Assembly: GCA_012959785.1 (NCBI GenBank)
Contig: DUCM01000021.1
Coordinates: 247,025 to 311,024 of the forward strand
Source of the DNA: Planctomycetota bacterium
GTDB taxonomy: Bacteria; Planctomycetota; UBA1135; GCA-002686595
DNA length: 64,000 nucleotides
Direction of reading: 5' to 3'
Below the pieces are notes generated by a model that was not told the origin of the DNA, made no database searches, and was given only the letters and a program-made list of their open reading frames with translations. A program made the position numbers and the translations under genes. Shown piece by piece: positions 14,652-23,120 of the stretch (within the stretch, counting starts at the first letter, position 1; each line of letters begins with the position of its first letter).

Positions 14652-16474
14652 GGTGCGAGCTCCTCCTCCCGGACCAGACCGCGGCCTTCCTCGATCCAGA
14701 GGCTGCGACCCGCCGCGCCCGCGGGCAGCTCGGTGCGGGCACCGGAGGGCCACTCCACGCGCAGGGACGAGTAGCCCTCGAGTGATCCCAGGCCGAAGTA
14801 GAGAGCCGGGCTAGAGGCCGACTGGTAGCCCACCGAGGTCTGCACTTCGCGCAGGAGACCGATCTCCCGCGGGCCCTCGCCGAGCACCAGGATCACCCGC
14901 GCGCCGCTGGCGTCCCGCGGTGTGCGCGGCTTGTCGCCCCGCGGTGTGCGCGGTCCGGCGAGGTGCACCACCAAGCGTCCATTCTCGGGGCTCAGGCTGT
15001 TGATCCCCAGGGCGCAGGGGCCGTCGATGCGCGCCAGGACGATATCGGGCCGGCCATCGCCGTTCACATCGCCCACGGCCGCGCCCCGGGTGCCCAGCTT
15101 GGCGGCCAGGATCGAGTTCGCGCCGCCGGGCTCCACGATCTGAGCCCGGGGTTCGGGACCCAGACGCCAGAGCGTGTCGGCCTGGCCATAACGTGTACCC
15201 GAAAGGGGCTCGTCGGCCGCGGGAAAGACATGGCCGTTAGCGCTGAAGAGTTCGAGCCAACCGTCGCCGTCGAAGTCCACGAGGTGCGCGCTCCACGAGA
15301 GCAGGGGCCGCGATGCGTTGCCCAGTCCGTAGGTGAAGGTCGCGTCAATAAACCCCATCTCGCTGCCCAGGTACAGCGCCGTGGCCTCATCGCTGAAGTT
15401 TGTCACAGCGTAGTCGAAGAGCCCGTCGCGATTCACATCGCCAGCGGCCAGCCCCATGCCGGCTTCGGGGTTGCCATCGGCCGAGAGGGCTATGCCCGCT
15501 TCGTAGCCGTGGTTTGTGAACACGCCGGTGCCATCGTTCACCAAGAGTAAATTTTCGGTGCTGTCGTTGGCCACGACGAGATCCGCATCGCCGTCGCCAT
15601 CCACATCGCTGGGCAGCACGGCCAGGGTGTAGCCGAGGGGCATGTTTTTCAGCCTCTTTGCACTCTCGTCAACGAAGCCAGCCGCCCCGCGGCCACGGAA
15701 GAGGCGGTCGGCCTGGGCCACCAGGCCCCGCGGCCCGCAGTAGACCTCGTGGCCTTTCCAGCGGCAGGGCAGTGAGAGGGCTCCCTGGGAAATCTCGACG
15801 GTGATCGGAGCTACGGGATCGAGCTCCAGATAGCCTCCAGCGAAGAGATCCAGGATGCCGTCGCCGTCGGCGTCGAAGAGTGCCACGGAAGTGGTCCACC
15901 TGGGGATGCGCCCCGCCTGGCGTGGCTGGCCGGGATGCAGACCGTCGCTGGGCCTATCGCCGGCGAGGCTTTGGTAGGACTCGAGGGCGCCGGTTTCGCT
16001 TTGAATCAGGACTTCGAGGCCGCCGTAGCCCGCGACCACGAGATCGGTGTCGCCATCGCCGTCGATGTCCCCGGTAGCGAGGCCCGTCCACCAACCGGAG
16101 AGGCCCGGTCCCGCACTGCGCTCGAAGTGTCCGTCGCCGAGGTTCCGATAGACCCACAGGTCCGCGCCCGGCCCATCGAGGGCGGCCTGCAAGGAACTCA
16201 AGCCCTGGGCGAAAACCACATCGAGGTCGCCGTCACTCTCCAGATCGATGAGAGCCACCCCCGCGCCGCCAGCGGCGAGGATGTCGGTCTTGTCGCTCGT
16301 TCCAGAGACATTGATGTAGTCGAGGCCGCGGGCGGCGGCCTGGTCCTCCAGGTCGCCCGCGGGCGGCGCTTGAGGTTGCTGTTCGTTGCAGGCCGCGGCA
16401 CAAGCGCCGAGGGCCATGAGGGTCCAGAACCCCGCGGGTTTGAGGCAGGGCGTGCTGGCGTTGGAGTGAGCCAT
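14648..16474 (-). CDS. FG-GAP/VCBS-repeat lipoprotein with ASPIC-UnbV domain (CRTAC1-like)
   Basis: A 608-residue secreted protein. An N-terminal signal has a lipobox-like end (ALGACAAAC). Repeated FG-GAP blades carry calcium loops of the DIDGDGDTD and DVDGDGDADL type at several points between about residues 75 and 465 (also DADGDGILD, DVNRDGLFD, DFDGDGWLE and DVNGDGRPD), forming a beta-propeller. The C-terminal ASPIC-UnbV domain occupies about 520-590 (QTSVGYQSASSPALYFGLG, then LRVEWPSG). Such proteins are extracellular and resemble human CRTAC1; ligands are unknown. It is coupled by ATGA to the downstream TPR gene. Its start lies 83 bp from the divergent BNR gene. Confidence 0.88.
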   Translation of the reverse strand: MAHSNASTPCLKPAGFWTLMALGACAAACNEQQPQAPPAGDLEDQAAARGLDYINVSGTSDKTDILAAGGAGVALIDLESDGDLDVVFAQGLSSLQAALDGPGADLWVYRNLGDGHFERSAGPGLSGWWTGLATGDIDGDGDTDLVVAGYGGLEVLIQSETGALESYQSLAGDRPSDGLHPGQPRQAGRIPRWTTSVALFDADGDGILDLFAGGYLELDPVAPITVEISQGALSLPCRWKGHEVYCGPRGLVAQADRLFRGRGAAGFVDESAKRLKNMPLGYTLAVLPSDVDGDGDADLVVANDSTENLLLVNDGTGVFTNHGYEAGIALSADGNPEAGMGLAAGDVNRDGLFDYAVTNFSDEATALYLGSEMGFIDATFTYGLGNASRPLLSWSAHLVDFDGDGWLELFSANGHVFPAADEPLSGTRYGQADTLWRLGPEPRAQIVEPGGANSILAAKLGTRGAAVGDVNGDGRPDIVLARIDGPCALGINSLSPENGRLVVHLAGPRTPRGDKPRTPRDASGARVILVLGEGPREIGLLREVQTSVGYQSASSPALYFGLGSLEGYSSLRVEWPSGARTELPAGAAGRSLWIEEGRGLVREEELAP

Positions 16475-16557
16475 GTCGGCAGGGTATGCGGCGCCCCGCT
16501 GGGGTGGGTGGTATTTATCAAAAGGGTCCCTCCGCGAGCTTGGTTAGACTGCCCGCC

Positions 16558-17769
16558 ATGTTGCACCTTCTTGTGTCTCTTCTGGTCCTCGGCAGCGCAC
16601 CCCACGCCGCCGTCCTGGATTCTGGCCTGCTGCTCGAACCCCTGGCATCGCCCGCGGGGGCCCACGCTTCCCTGCCGAACCTCGTGCGCGGCGCCGATGG
16701 CGAGATCTACCTCTCGTGGGTCGAACGCCTCGCCGACCACGAGGCGCGCCTCTGTTTTTCGACCTTCGGCACCGAGGGCTGGTCCGAAGCACGGGAAATC
16801 TTGCGCGCTGGCGACCTGTTCTTGAACTGGGCTGACTTTCCCTCCCTGTGTGTCCTCGCCGATGGGCGCATCATGGCCCAGTGGTTGCGGTCGGGCGACG
16901 ACCCCCACGGGTACTCGGCGGAGTTTTCGATCTCGGCCGATGGTGGAGCCACCTGGAGCGCGCCCCGGCGCCTGCATGATCACGACGGTCCTGGCGAACA
17001 CGGCTTCGTGTCCCTGGTTGCCATGGACCACGAGACCTTCGGCGCCTTCTGGCTCGACGGTCGCAAGATGGTGGGCGCCGAACCCGGAGCAGGCGAGATG
17101 GCGGCGATGTTCCGCAGCATCTCCGCTGATGGCGAGTTGGGCGAGGAACAGATCGTCGATAGCCGCGTTTGCAGTTGTTGTCAGACGAGTTTAGTGCGCA
17201 CTCCAAGTGGTGGCTTGTTGGCAGCCTATCGCGACCGTTCGGCGGGGGAGGTGCGCGACATCGCCTTCAGCCAGACTGTCGCCGGGGTCGCGGGTTGGAG
17301 GGCGCCCGAGTTGGTTCACGATGACGGTTGGTTTATTCCCGGTTGTCCTGTCAACGGTCCGCGCTTGGTGGCCGAAAAAGAAGTTGGCGCTGCTGTTTGG
17401 TTCACCGGAGCCGGCGAAGGCGGTGGCAGCGTGTTCCTCGCGCGGCGCCTGGCGAAGGGTCCGGGCTATGGCCCTGTCGTGAAGGTCGACGATGGCCTGC
17501 CCATGGGCCGCGTGGACTTGGTGCCCCTCGCTGGCGGAGGCTTGCTGGTCGCCTGGCTGGAGCACACCGAAAGCGGAGCCGAATGGCGTCTGCGACGCTC
17601 TGGCGCCGGGGGCCTTCTGGGCGAGTCCCTGGCCGCGGCCAGGGTCCCCGCGCAGCGCGCCAGCGGCTACCTGCGCATGGTGGCCTTCGAGGGCGGCGCG
17701 CTCATGGCCTGGACCCAAGGGGGCGCTGAGCCCGGGATCGGGACTCTGCGAGTGCGTTCGGGGCACTGA
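16558..17769 (+). CDS. Secreted BNR/Asp-box repeat (sialidase-fold) protein with CxCC motif
   Basis: A 403-residue protein; ATG 16558 gives a signal peptide (MLHLLVSLLVLGSAPHAAV). An Asp-box SADGGATWSAP near residue 126 and repeated propeller strands (GEIYLSWVERL, GGLLAAYRDRS, GGLLVAWLEHT) indicate a six-bladed sialidase-like fold. No catalytic Arg triad could be assigned, so enzyme activity is open. Cys205, Cys207 and Cys208 (CSCCQ) and Cys263 (IPGCPVNGP) form a cluster that could bind a metal or make disulfides. It is divergently placed from the ASPIC/TPR pair. Confidence 0.75.
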   Translation: MLHLLVSLLVLGSAPHAAVLDSGLLLEPLASPAGAHASLPNLVRGADGEIYLSWVERLADHEARLCFSTFGTEGWSEAREILRAGDLFLNWADFPSLCVLADGRIMAQWLRSGDDPHGYSAEFSISADGGATWSAPRRLHDHDGPGEHGFVSLVAMDHETFGAFWLDGRKMVGAEPGAGEMAAMFRSISADGELGEEQIVDSRVCSCCQTSLVRTPSGGLLAAYRDRSAGEVRDIAFSQTVAGVAGWRAPELVHDDGWFIPGCPVNGPRLVAEKEVGAAVWFTGAGEGGGSVFLARRLAKGPGYGPVVKVDDGLPMGRVDLVPLAGGGLLVAWLEHTESGAEWRLRRSGAGGLLGESLAAARVPAQRASGYLRMVAFEGGALMAWTQGGAEPGIGTLRVRSGH

Positions 17770-17775
17770 GGGCCG

Positions 17776-17840
17776 CTACCCTGGAGGGCATCTCCTTGGA
17801 GGGCAAGTCCTCGAGGGGCAACTGCCGGCGGGCCAGGGCG
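17776..17840. repeat. Degenerate 15-bp tandem repeats after the BNR gene
   Basis: The core GGAGGGCA recurs at 17783, 17798 and 17813 (the last as GAGGGGCA), with a weaker fourth copy near 17828. The period is exactly 15. The unit resembles the reverse complement of the repeats at 13329-13373. In one frame it would read as pentapeptide-like LLGGQ, VLEGQ and LPAGQ units, but no complete gene surrounds it. Confidence 0.6.
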
Positions 17841-17978
17841 CTGGAAGAGGCCCGTGGTTGACCGCCGGAGACTGGCGATCTATCCTCTTCGCCGTGAACC
17901 GACCACCGGGTAGCTGCCCGGGACCGTGGGCGGGTTGCTCTTTGTTCAACCGGTTCCACCTGCGATTCACAACCACTC

Positions 17979-18710
17979 ATGGCCTCCCAAAAGCCCAACA
18001 TGCTCGAAGCCTTCCAGCAATCCGCCCGTAAGGACGGAACCGCTGGAGCCGCGACACAGAAGCACTCCTCTGCTGCTCGGCCAGGCGTGCGCACCGAGGC
18101 TCACACGGAGGACTTGCTCGGCACCCAGCCCAGGGCGCCGAGGACTCTGGCTGCCTGGCTACCCGTGGCGCTGCTCGGTCTCCCGGTCGCCATGGCGGGC
18201 ACCTATTGGTTGGCGAGCCAACTCGGTAGCGAAACACGCGCCGCTGGCGACACCCCGGCGCTCTCCAGCGACGAGGTCGAGCGCGACCTTGGCGCGCTTG
18301 CGAGCGAGCCCGCGCTCCAGGCGGTCAAGCCCACTTCCCCCGCGGCCCCGGTGACCGAGCCCGCGCCGCAAGAGGTCGCCAAGGACACCCGCACCGACGA
18401 CGACCGGCGCTTCCTCGACCTGGCCAACCGCTTCACCGTGCGCGCGATTCAGTACCCCAACGACAAGCGCGGCCGACGCCTGGCCCTGGCGGCCTACGAG
18501 CACCTGCGCGCCGCTGGCCTGCCTGCCATCTCGCCTTTGACCCTGAGCGAAATCGTGGTGGTTTGCGTGGGCGCCGAACCGGGCCGCAGTGGACTTCTCG
18601 CACAGACCCGCAAACGATTGCAAGCCATCTCCGGACCGCCGCCTCAAAACGAGCCCGGCGCTTTCGAGGATGCCTACGATGTCAACATCGATGACTACAT
18701 CGATCGCTAG
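17979..18710 (+). CDS. Single-pass membrane protein of unknown function
   Basis: A 243-residue protein. About 55 polar N-terminal residues are followed by one TM helix at about 58-78 (LAAWLPVALLGLPVAMAGTYWLA) and an Ala/Pro/Glu-rich stretch. A C-terminal domain follows from about 138 (RRFLDLANRFTVRAIQYPND ... RLALAAYEHLRAAG). The end is acidic (YDVNIDDYIDR). Not recognised. It lies 76 bp ahead of the PVC small basic protein on the same strand and may be co-transcribed. Confidence 0.65.
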   Translation: MASQKPNMLEAFQQSARKDGTAGAATQKHSSAARPGVRTEAHTEDLLGTQPRAPRTLAAWLPVALLGLPVAMAGTYWLASQLGSETRAAGDTPALSSDEVERDLGALASEPALQAVKPTSPAAPVTEPAPQEVAKDTRTDDDRRFLDLANRFTVRAIQYPNDKRGRRLALAAYEHLRAAGLPAISPLTLSEIVVVCVGAEPGRSGLLAQTRKRLQAISGPPPQNEPGAFEDAYDVNIDDYIDR

Positions 18711-18786
18711 CATCGCCCCAGTACAGACCCCCCAAGAATCGGCCTCTGGCCGCGTTTACCTCTCCTTCCAGCACATCTTCAGACCC

Positions 18787-19047
18787 ATGTCCATCCATTC
18801 CAGCCTCAAGAGCGCCAACGCCCTCGTCGGTCAGCGTTCCGTCCTGACCCGCGTCGAGCGTCTCGCGAAACTACAAAAGGAAGACCGCTTCGACCCCGCA
18901 AAGGACTCGGTCTGGGGCCTGCCCAAGGTGCGCACCAAGTTCAAGGTCGCCGGCGGCAAGAAGGCTGAGGCCCTCCAGGCCGAGCGTGAAGAAGCTCTCG
19001 AGGGCGGCGGCGAAGGCGGCGAGAGCCCCGCACCCGAAGAGCAGTAA
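18787..19047 (+). CDS. Small basic protein of the PVC superphylum
   Basis: An 86-residue protein. ATG 18787 was chosen because the product then begins MSIHSSLKSANALVGQRSVL, which matches my memory of a short basic protein family described from Chlamydiae and Verrucomicrobia (MSIDSSL...VLTRAER...VFGLPKVR). RSVLTRVERL and SVWGLPKVRTKFK are the core. Family members are about 55-60 residues. Here an acidic tail of about 25 residues (EREEALEGGGEGGES...) is added. Function unknown; a ribosome link has been suspected. It supports PVC affiliation. Confidence 0.8.
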   Translation: MSIHSSLKSANALVGQRSVLTRVERLAKLQKEDRFDPAKDSVWGLPKVRTKFKVAGGKKAEALQAEREEALEGGGEGGESPAPEEQ

Positions 19048-19125
19048 GCAGCCCCTGGCGCCCTGCGCGCCCCCAGTTCACGAGGCCCTGGCACCCTTCC
19101 CGCGGGCGTCGGGGCCTCCGATGTT

Positions 19126-19995
19126 TTGCGCCTTTTCTGCTCGAATCACCAGTTGAGTACACCTCCCTCCCAAGTTCCCCTCTCGGCGGCCCCCGCGCGC
19201 GAGTCCACCGCCTTGCGCGCGCCGCTCCTTGAGGTCTTCGCCTCGATCCAGGGCGAGGGTTTGTTCGTGGGCCAGCCCCAGGTCTTCGTGCGCTTCGCGG
19301 GCTGCCCCTTGCGTTGCCTTTGGTGCGACACTCCACACTCCTGGACTCTTCCTGGCCTGGAAGACAGCCGCGAGCAGACCCTCTCGGATTTCGGCCGGAG
19401 CTCCACCTGGCACACCGCCAGCGAGATCGCGGAACTCGTCGAGGCCGCCGACCCGGGGGGCCAAAGACCCCTGAGTCTCACTGGTGGCGAGCCGTTGCTC
19501 TGGCCCGCGGTCATCCGGAGCTTGCGTCCCCTCTTGCCGCGTCGGCGCTTGCACCTCGAAACCGCGGGCGCTTTTCCCGCCAGCCTGAGCCGCGTGTTAG
19601 CCAGCCTCGATCACATCAGCTGCGACCTCAAGCCGCCCGGCGACCTGGCGCCGCCAGTGCCCCTCGGCGGCCCCCAGGACTTTGAAAGCGCGCCCTCCAA
19701 CACGGGCGAGTGGCGTGCCTGTCGGCGCGCAGTATTGGCGCTAATCAGTGGCCGCGACGCGGCCCTCAAGCTGGTCCTGCGCTCTGGTTTCGAGCCGGCC
19801 CTGATCCGCGAGCTCCTGGAGGACCAGGCCCGCCTGGCGGGTGACCTGCCACTCTTCTTGCAGCCCGTGACCGCCACCCGCGGAGCGCGTGCGCCATCTG
19901 CCTCGGAGATCGAGGCCGTGACCGAGATGGCCCTCAAACTGGGCCTTGAGCCCCGCATCGTGCCCCAAATCCACCCTGTCCTCGGTCTGCGCTGA
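19126..19995 (+). CDS. queE: 7-carboxy-7-deazaguanine synthase QueE
   Basis: A 289-residue radical SAM enzyme that converts 6-carboxytetrahydropterin to 7-carboxy-7-deazaguanine, on the way to queuosine or other deazapurines. EVFASIQGEGLFVGQP opens the domain. The iron-sulfur cluster motif is Cys60-x3-Cys64-x2-Cys67, the CxxxCxxC of radical SAM proteins, and TGGEPLLW near residue 121 binds SAM. The start is unclear: TTG at 19126 or TTG at 19153 are both possible, with no Shine-Dalgarno sequence at either. queC, queD and queF are not in the window. Its 3' end lies 76 bp from der. Confidence 0.9.
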   Translation: MRLFCSNHQLSTPPSQVPLSAAPARESTALRAPLLEVFASIQGEGLFVGQPQVFVRFAGCPLRCLWCDTPHSWTLPGLEDSREQTLSDFGRSSTWHTASEIAELVEAADPGGQRPLSLTGGEPLLWPAVIRSLRPLLPRRRLHLETAGAFPASLSRVLASLDHISCDLKPPGDLAPPVPLGGPQDFESAPSNTGEWRACRRAVLALISGRDAALKLVLRSGFEPALIRELLEDQARLAGDLPLFLQPVTATRGARAPSASEIEAVTEMALKLGLEPRIVPQIHPVLGLR

Positions 19996-20071
19996 ATCGG
20001 CCTGTGCCGATTCTGGTCAACCGTTATCCTGTTCTGCCATCAAAAACCTCATACCTCTCTTGAAGCCCGAA

Positions 20072-21415
20072 ATGGACAGCGACCTGCGGCGCGTGGCCAT
20101 CGTCGGCCGGCCGAATGTGGGCAAGTCGACCCTGGCCAATCGCATGTGCGGTAGCCGAGTCTCAATCGTCGAGCCCACCGCCGGAGTCACCCGCGATCGC
20201 ATCGCGGTACCGGCGCGCCTGTTTGGCGGCGAGCGAGAAAACTGGATTGAGGTCATCGACACCGGCGGAATCGGCATCGTGGACCGCGATGACCTCGGCC
20301 CCCATGTGGAAGGTCAGGTGCGCGACGCCATCGCCGTGGCGGATCTCGTGCTGTTTCTGGTGGACTCCCGCACCGGGATCACGCCCCTCGACCTGGAGGT
20401 GGCCGCGCGCTTGCGACTGGTGGACCTGCCGGTGATTCTGGTGGTCAACAAGGCCGAAACAGAACAGTACCGCTTCGCCGCCGAGGAGTTCCGAGCCCTG
20501 GGGTTGGCACGTGGTCCCTTTGCCATCAGCGCCCAGAACGGCGAGGGTTTGACCGAGCTCTACGAGCACATCATCGAACTTCTGCCTGGCACCGAGTTCG
20601 CTTCCAAACCGATGCCGGAAACGGTGATGAAGATGGCTGTGGTGGGCCGCCGCAACGCTGGCAAGTCCACCCTGATCAATCACCTGGCCGCCGAGGAGCG
20701 CATGATCGTCTCGGAAGTGCCCGGCACCACCCGCGATGCCGTCGATGTGATCTTCGAACGCGATGGCCGCCGTTTCGTGGCCATCGACACCGCCGGAGTG
20801 CGCAAGAAGGCGCGCTTCGAGGACGCCATCGAGTTTTATTCCGACGCGCGCAGCCACAAGAGCGTGCGCCGCGCTGATGTGGTCGTGCTCCTGTTCGATG
20901 TGACTCGCAAGTTCTCCTCGATCGAGAAGCGCCTGGCGCGCTACATCGTCGACCATCACAAGCCGGTGCTCCTGGTGGCCAACAAGTGGGATTTGGCCGA
21001 TGGCTATACCCCTGAGGATTTTCGCAAGTACATCGATGACCAGATGCCAGGCCTGAATTGGGCGCCGATCGCCTTTCTCAGCGCCAAGCATGGCTCCGGT
21101 GTCGACGAGATGATGGATCTGGCCCTGGACCTCTTCAAGCAATCCTCGAAGCGCGTCAACACTGGCGAGCTCAACCGCGTGCTGAAGCGCGCCCTGGAAA
21201 CCCGCGCGCCGAACACATCTGGCTATCGGATTAACATCAAGTACGCCACCCAGGCGGAGGTCTCGCCGCCGACTTTCATTCTTTTCGTCAACGACAAGAG
21301 ACTGTTCGGCAAGGCCTACATGCGTTACCTGGAGAACAGGCTGCGTGAGGAACTGGGCCTGGACGAAGTGCCCGTGCGCATCATTTTGAAAAGCGGCGCC
21401 GAGGACCGCGAATAA
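20072..21415 (+). CDS. der: Ribosome-assembly GTPase Der (EngA)
   Basis: A 447-residue protein with the family's hallmark of two tandem G domains and a C-terminal KH-like domain. The first P-loop is GRPNVGKST at residues 11-19, the second GRRNAGKST at about 191-199. The Arg and Ala in the latter depart from the usual GRPNVGKS. NKWDLADG marks G4 of the second domain. Der is needed for 50S subunit maturation. ATG 20072 puts the first P-loop at the normal distance from the start; the longer frame upstream is an artefact overlapping queE. A lipoprotein gene follows 11 bp later. Confidence 0.96.
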   Translation: MDSDLRRVAIVGRPNVGKSTLANRMCGSRVSIVEPTAGVTRDRIAVPARLFGGERENWIEVIDTGGIGIVDRDDLGPHVEGQVRDAIAVADLVLFLVDSRTGITPLDLEVAARLRLVDLPVILVVNKAETEQYRFAAEEFRALGLARGPFAISAQNGEGLTELYEHIIELLPGTEFASKPMPETVMKMAVVGRRNAGKSTLINHLAAEERMIVSEVPGTTRDAVDVIFERDGRRFVAIDTAGVRKKARFEDAIEFYSDARSHKSVRRADVVVLLFDVTRKFSSIEKRLARYIVDHHKPVLLVANKWDLADGYTPEDFRKYIDDQMPGLNWAPIAFLSAKHGSGVDEMMDLALDLFKQSSKRVNTGELNRVLKRALETRAPNTSGYRINIKYATQAEVSPPTFILFVNDKRLFGKAYMRYLENRLREELGLDEVPVRIILKSGAEDRE

Positions 21416-21426
21416 CCTCGAGACTC

Positions 21427-21942
21427 ATGAACAAACTCTGCGCAGTTCTCACCCTCCTCGTGTTGTTCGCCTGCGAGTCGACCCCGCCGAAGTCCTGGGT
21501 ACGGGCCGAGGTGCCCCTGAGTTCCAGCATGCGTCTCTGGGAGATCTCTCGCATGGCCATGGAACGCGAGGGCTTCCCGGTCATGCGCCAGGGTTTTGAT
21601 CCGCGCAGCGGCCTGGCCCTCTCGGGCTGGCGCAGGGACCTGCATCCCTTCAAGGGCCACGGCTATCGCGAGCGGGTGGAGGTTAGCTACAAGGGCGGCG
21701 AGCAGCCGGGCAGAATGGTTTTGATGGTGCGCGTGGCCCAGGAGATCAACGACAATGTGGCCAAGCCCCTGGACCTTGAGTACGCCGAATGGGTGCCGGG
21801 CCCCGACAATCAGGAGCGCGCCCGGGTTATGTTGCAGTACATGCGTTCCATGCTCGGAGTACAGTTCGAGGTCGGCCGCAAGGTCAAGCAGGGTGCCCCT
21901 GCCGAAAAGGAATACGGCAGCTGGGAAGATCGCCAGCCCTGA
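21427..21942 (+). CDS. Lipoprotein of unknown function
   Basis: A 171-residue protein with a classic lipoprotein signal (MNKLCAVLTLLVLFAC, modified Cys at 16) and a small mixed alpha/beta domain (LWEISRMAMEREGFPVMRQG ... YRERVEVSYKGGEQPGRMVL). The fold suggests an assembled periplasmic or outer-membrane domain, but no family is recognised. It begins 11 bp after der, probably in the same transcript. Confidence 0.7.
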   Translation: MNKLCAVLTLLVLFACESTPPKSWVRAEVPLSSSMRLWEISRMAMEREGFPVMRQGFDPRSGLALSGWRRDLHPFKGHGYRERVEVSYKGGEQPGRMVLMVRVAQEINDNVAKPLDLEYAEWVPGPDNQERARVMLQYMRSMLGVQFEVGRKVKQGAPAEKEYGSWEDRQP

Positions 21943-22151
21943 GAGAGCCCGTCCAGGGCGGAGCGGGCCTGAAGTGAGGTGCCCCGACCCCCTCTGGCTT
22001 GCCCTCAACCAAGGGAGCCGCGCTCTCAGGCCCTGAAGGCCAAAAAAACAGCTCCCCAGGCCAGCAAAACCCAAGGATGGGGCTCAATCCTGCCCGGGTT
22101 CTGTTCCGAAAGGGATAGAGAGGCCCCATTCCCCCTTCGTGGGCCGTCTGC

Positions 22152-23117
22152 ATGCCGCCCCGACCCTCCGATCTCTCCCTCGACAGTTCCTTCTCTCCCG
22201 AGGGGCCCTTCTCTCCCGAGAGGCCCTGCGCGCCCTGGGTCTCGAGTAGCCCGCCCTCCTGGCGCGGCCTGGTCCTGCGCTGCTTGGCCTGGCCCGCAAC
22301 CCTCTGGCGGCGCCGTGATCTGATCCTGACCTCGGTTCGCCGCGATCTGGCGGCACGCGTGCGGGGCACCTTGCTCGGCTGGCTGTGGATGGTTGCCCAA
22401 CCGCTCTTGATGTTTGCGGTCTACGCCTTTCTGTTCACGACCCTGTTGGGTGTGCGCATCGGCGGCGAAGGCGTGCCGGCCGCGGCCATGGGCGTCTATA
22501 TGTTCACAGGCACCCTGGTCTGGTCGGCCCTGGCCGATGCCCTGACGCGCTCCACGAGTTGCGTGGTTGACCAACGCCACCTGGTGCGCAGCGTGCGCTT
22601 TCCAGCCGAACTCCTGCCGCTGCAAATCGCACTCGCGTCTCTGGTGACCTTGACCGTGGGCGTCCTGGCCTTCGTCGGATTCTGCGCCTTGACCGACATC
22701 TGGCCCGCGCCCGCTCCCGAGTGGCTCCTGTGGGTGCCGCTGCTCTTGCTCTTGCAAGCCCTCTTCTCGACCGGCCTGGGCCTGGGACTCGCGAGCTTGC
22801 ATGTGCTCTGGCGCGACACCCTGCCCTGCGTTTCTATTCTCCTGACGGTTTGGATGTTCGCCACACCGATCTTCTGGATCGCTTCGCCGGAGCTCTTGCC
22901 TGGTATCGCACCCTACCTCGCTTGGATCGAGGCCAATCCCGCCTACCACATGGTGACAGCCTGGCGCACGGTGCTCATGGGTGAAGGCTTGGCGGCGGTC
23001 AGTCCCAGCAGTTTCTCAAGAGCCCTGGTGCACTTCTCGGCCTGGAGTGTCTTCGCCTTCGGCCTGGGCTCCTTGGTGTTCTTTCGCTTGCAGCGCCACC
23101 TGGCAGACGAGGTCTAA
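22152..23117 (+). CDS. wzm: ABC-2 type polysaccharide export permease (Wzm-like)
   Basis: A 321-residue inner-membrane protein with six predicted helices. After a Pro/Ser-rich N-terminus that includes a short internal repeat (FSPEGPFSPERP), the ABC-2 signature RRDLAARVRGTLLGWLWMVA is seen at about residues 58-78. TM helices follow to the end (LRRDL..., MFAVYAFLFTTLLG, TVWMFATPIFWI). With the next gene it forms an exporter of the O-antigen/capsule type. The true start may lie downstream of 22152, since the first 40 residues look unlike the family. The ATPase gene begins 3 bp after the stop. Confidence 0.88.
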   Translation: MPPRPSDLSLDSSFSPEGPFSPERPCAPWVSSSPPSWRGLVLRCLAWPATLWRRRDLILTSVRRDLAARVRGTLLGWLWMVAQPLLMFAVYAFLFTTLLGVRIGGEGVPAAAMGVYMFTGTLVWSALADALTRSTSCVVDQRHLVRSVRFPAELLPLQIALASLVTLTVGVLAFVGFCALTDIWPAPAPEWLLWVPLLLLLQALFSTGLGLGLASLHVLWRDTLPCVSILLTVWMFATPIFWIASPELLPGIAPYLAWIEANPAYHMVTAWRTVLMGEGLAAVSPSSFSRALVHFSAWSVFAFGLGSLVFFRLQRHLADEV

Positions 23118-23120
23118 AGA

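Noticed and set aside
22190-22230. Tandem repeat in the permease gene start
   Set aside because: Two imperfect 18-bp copies within a low-complexity N-terminus (FSPEGPFSPERP); no sign of a mobile or regulatory element.
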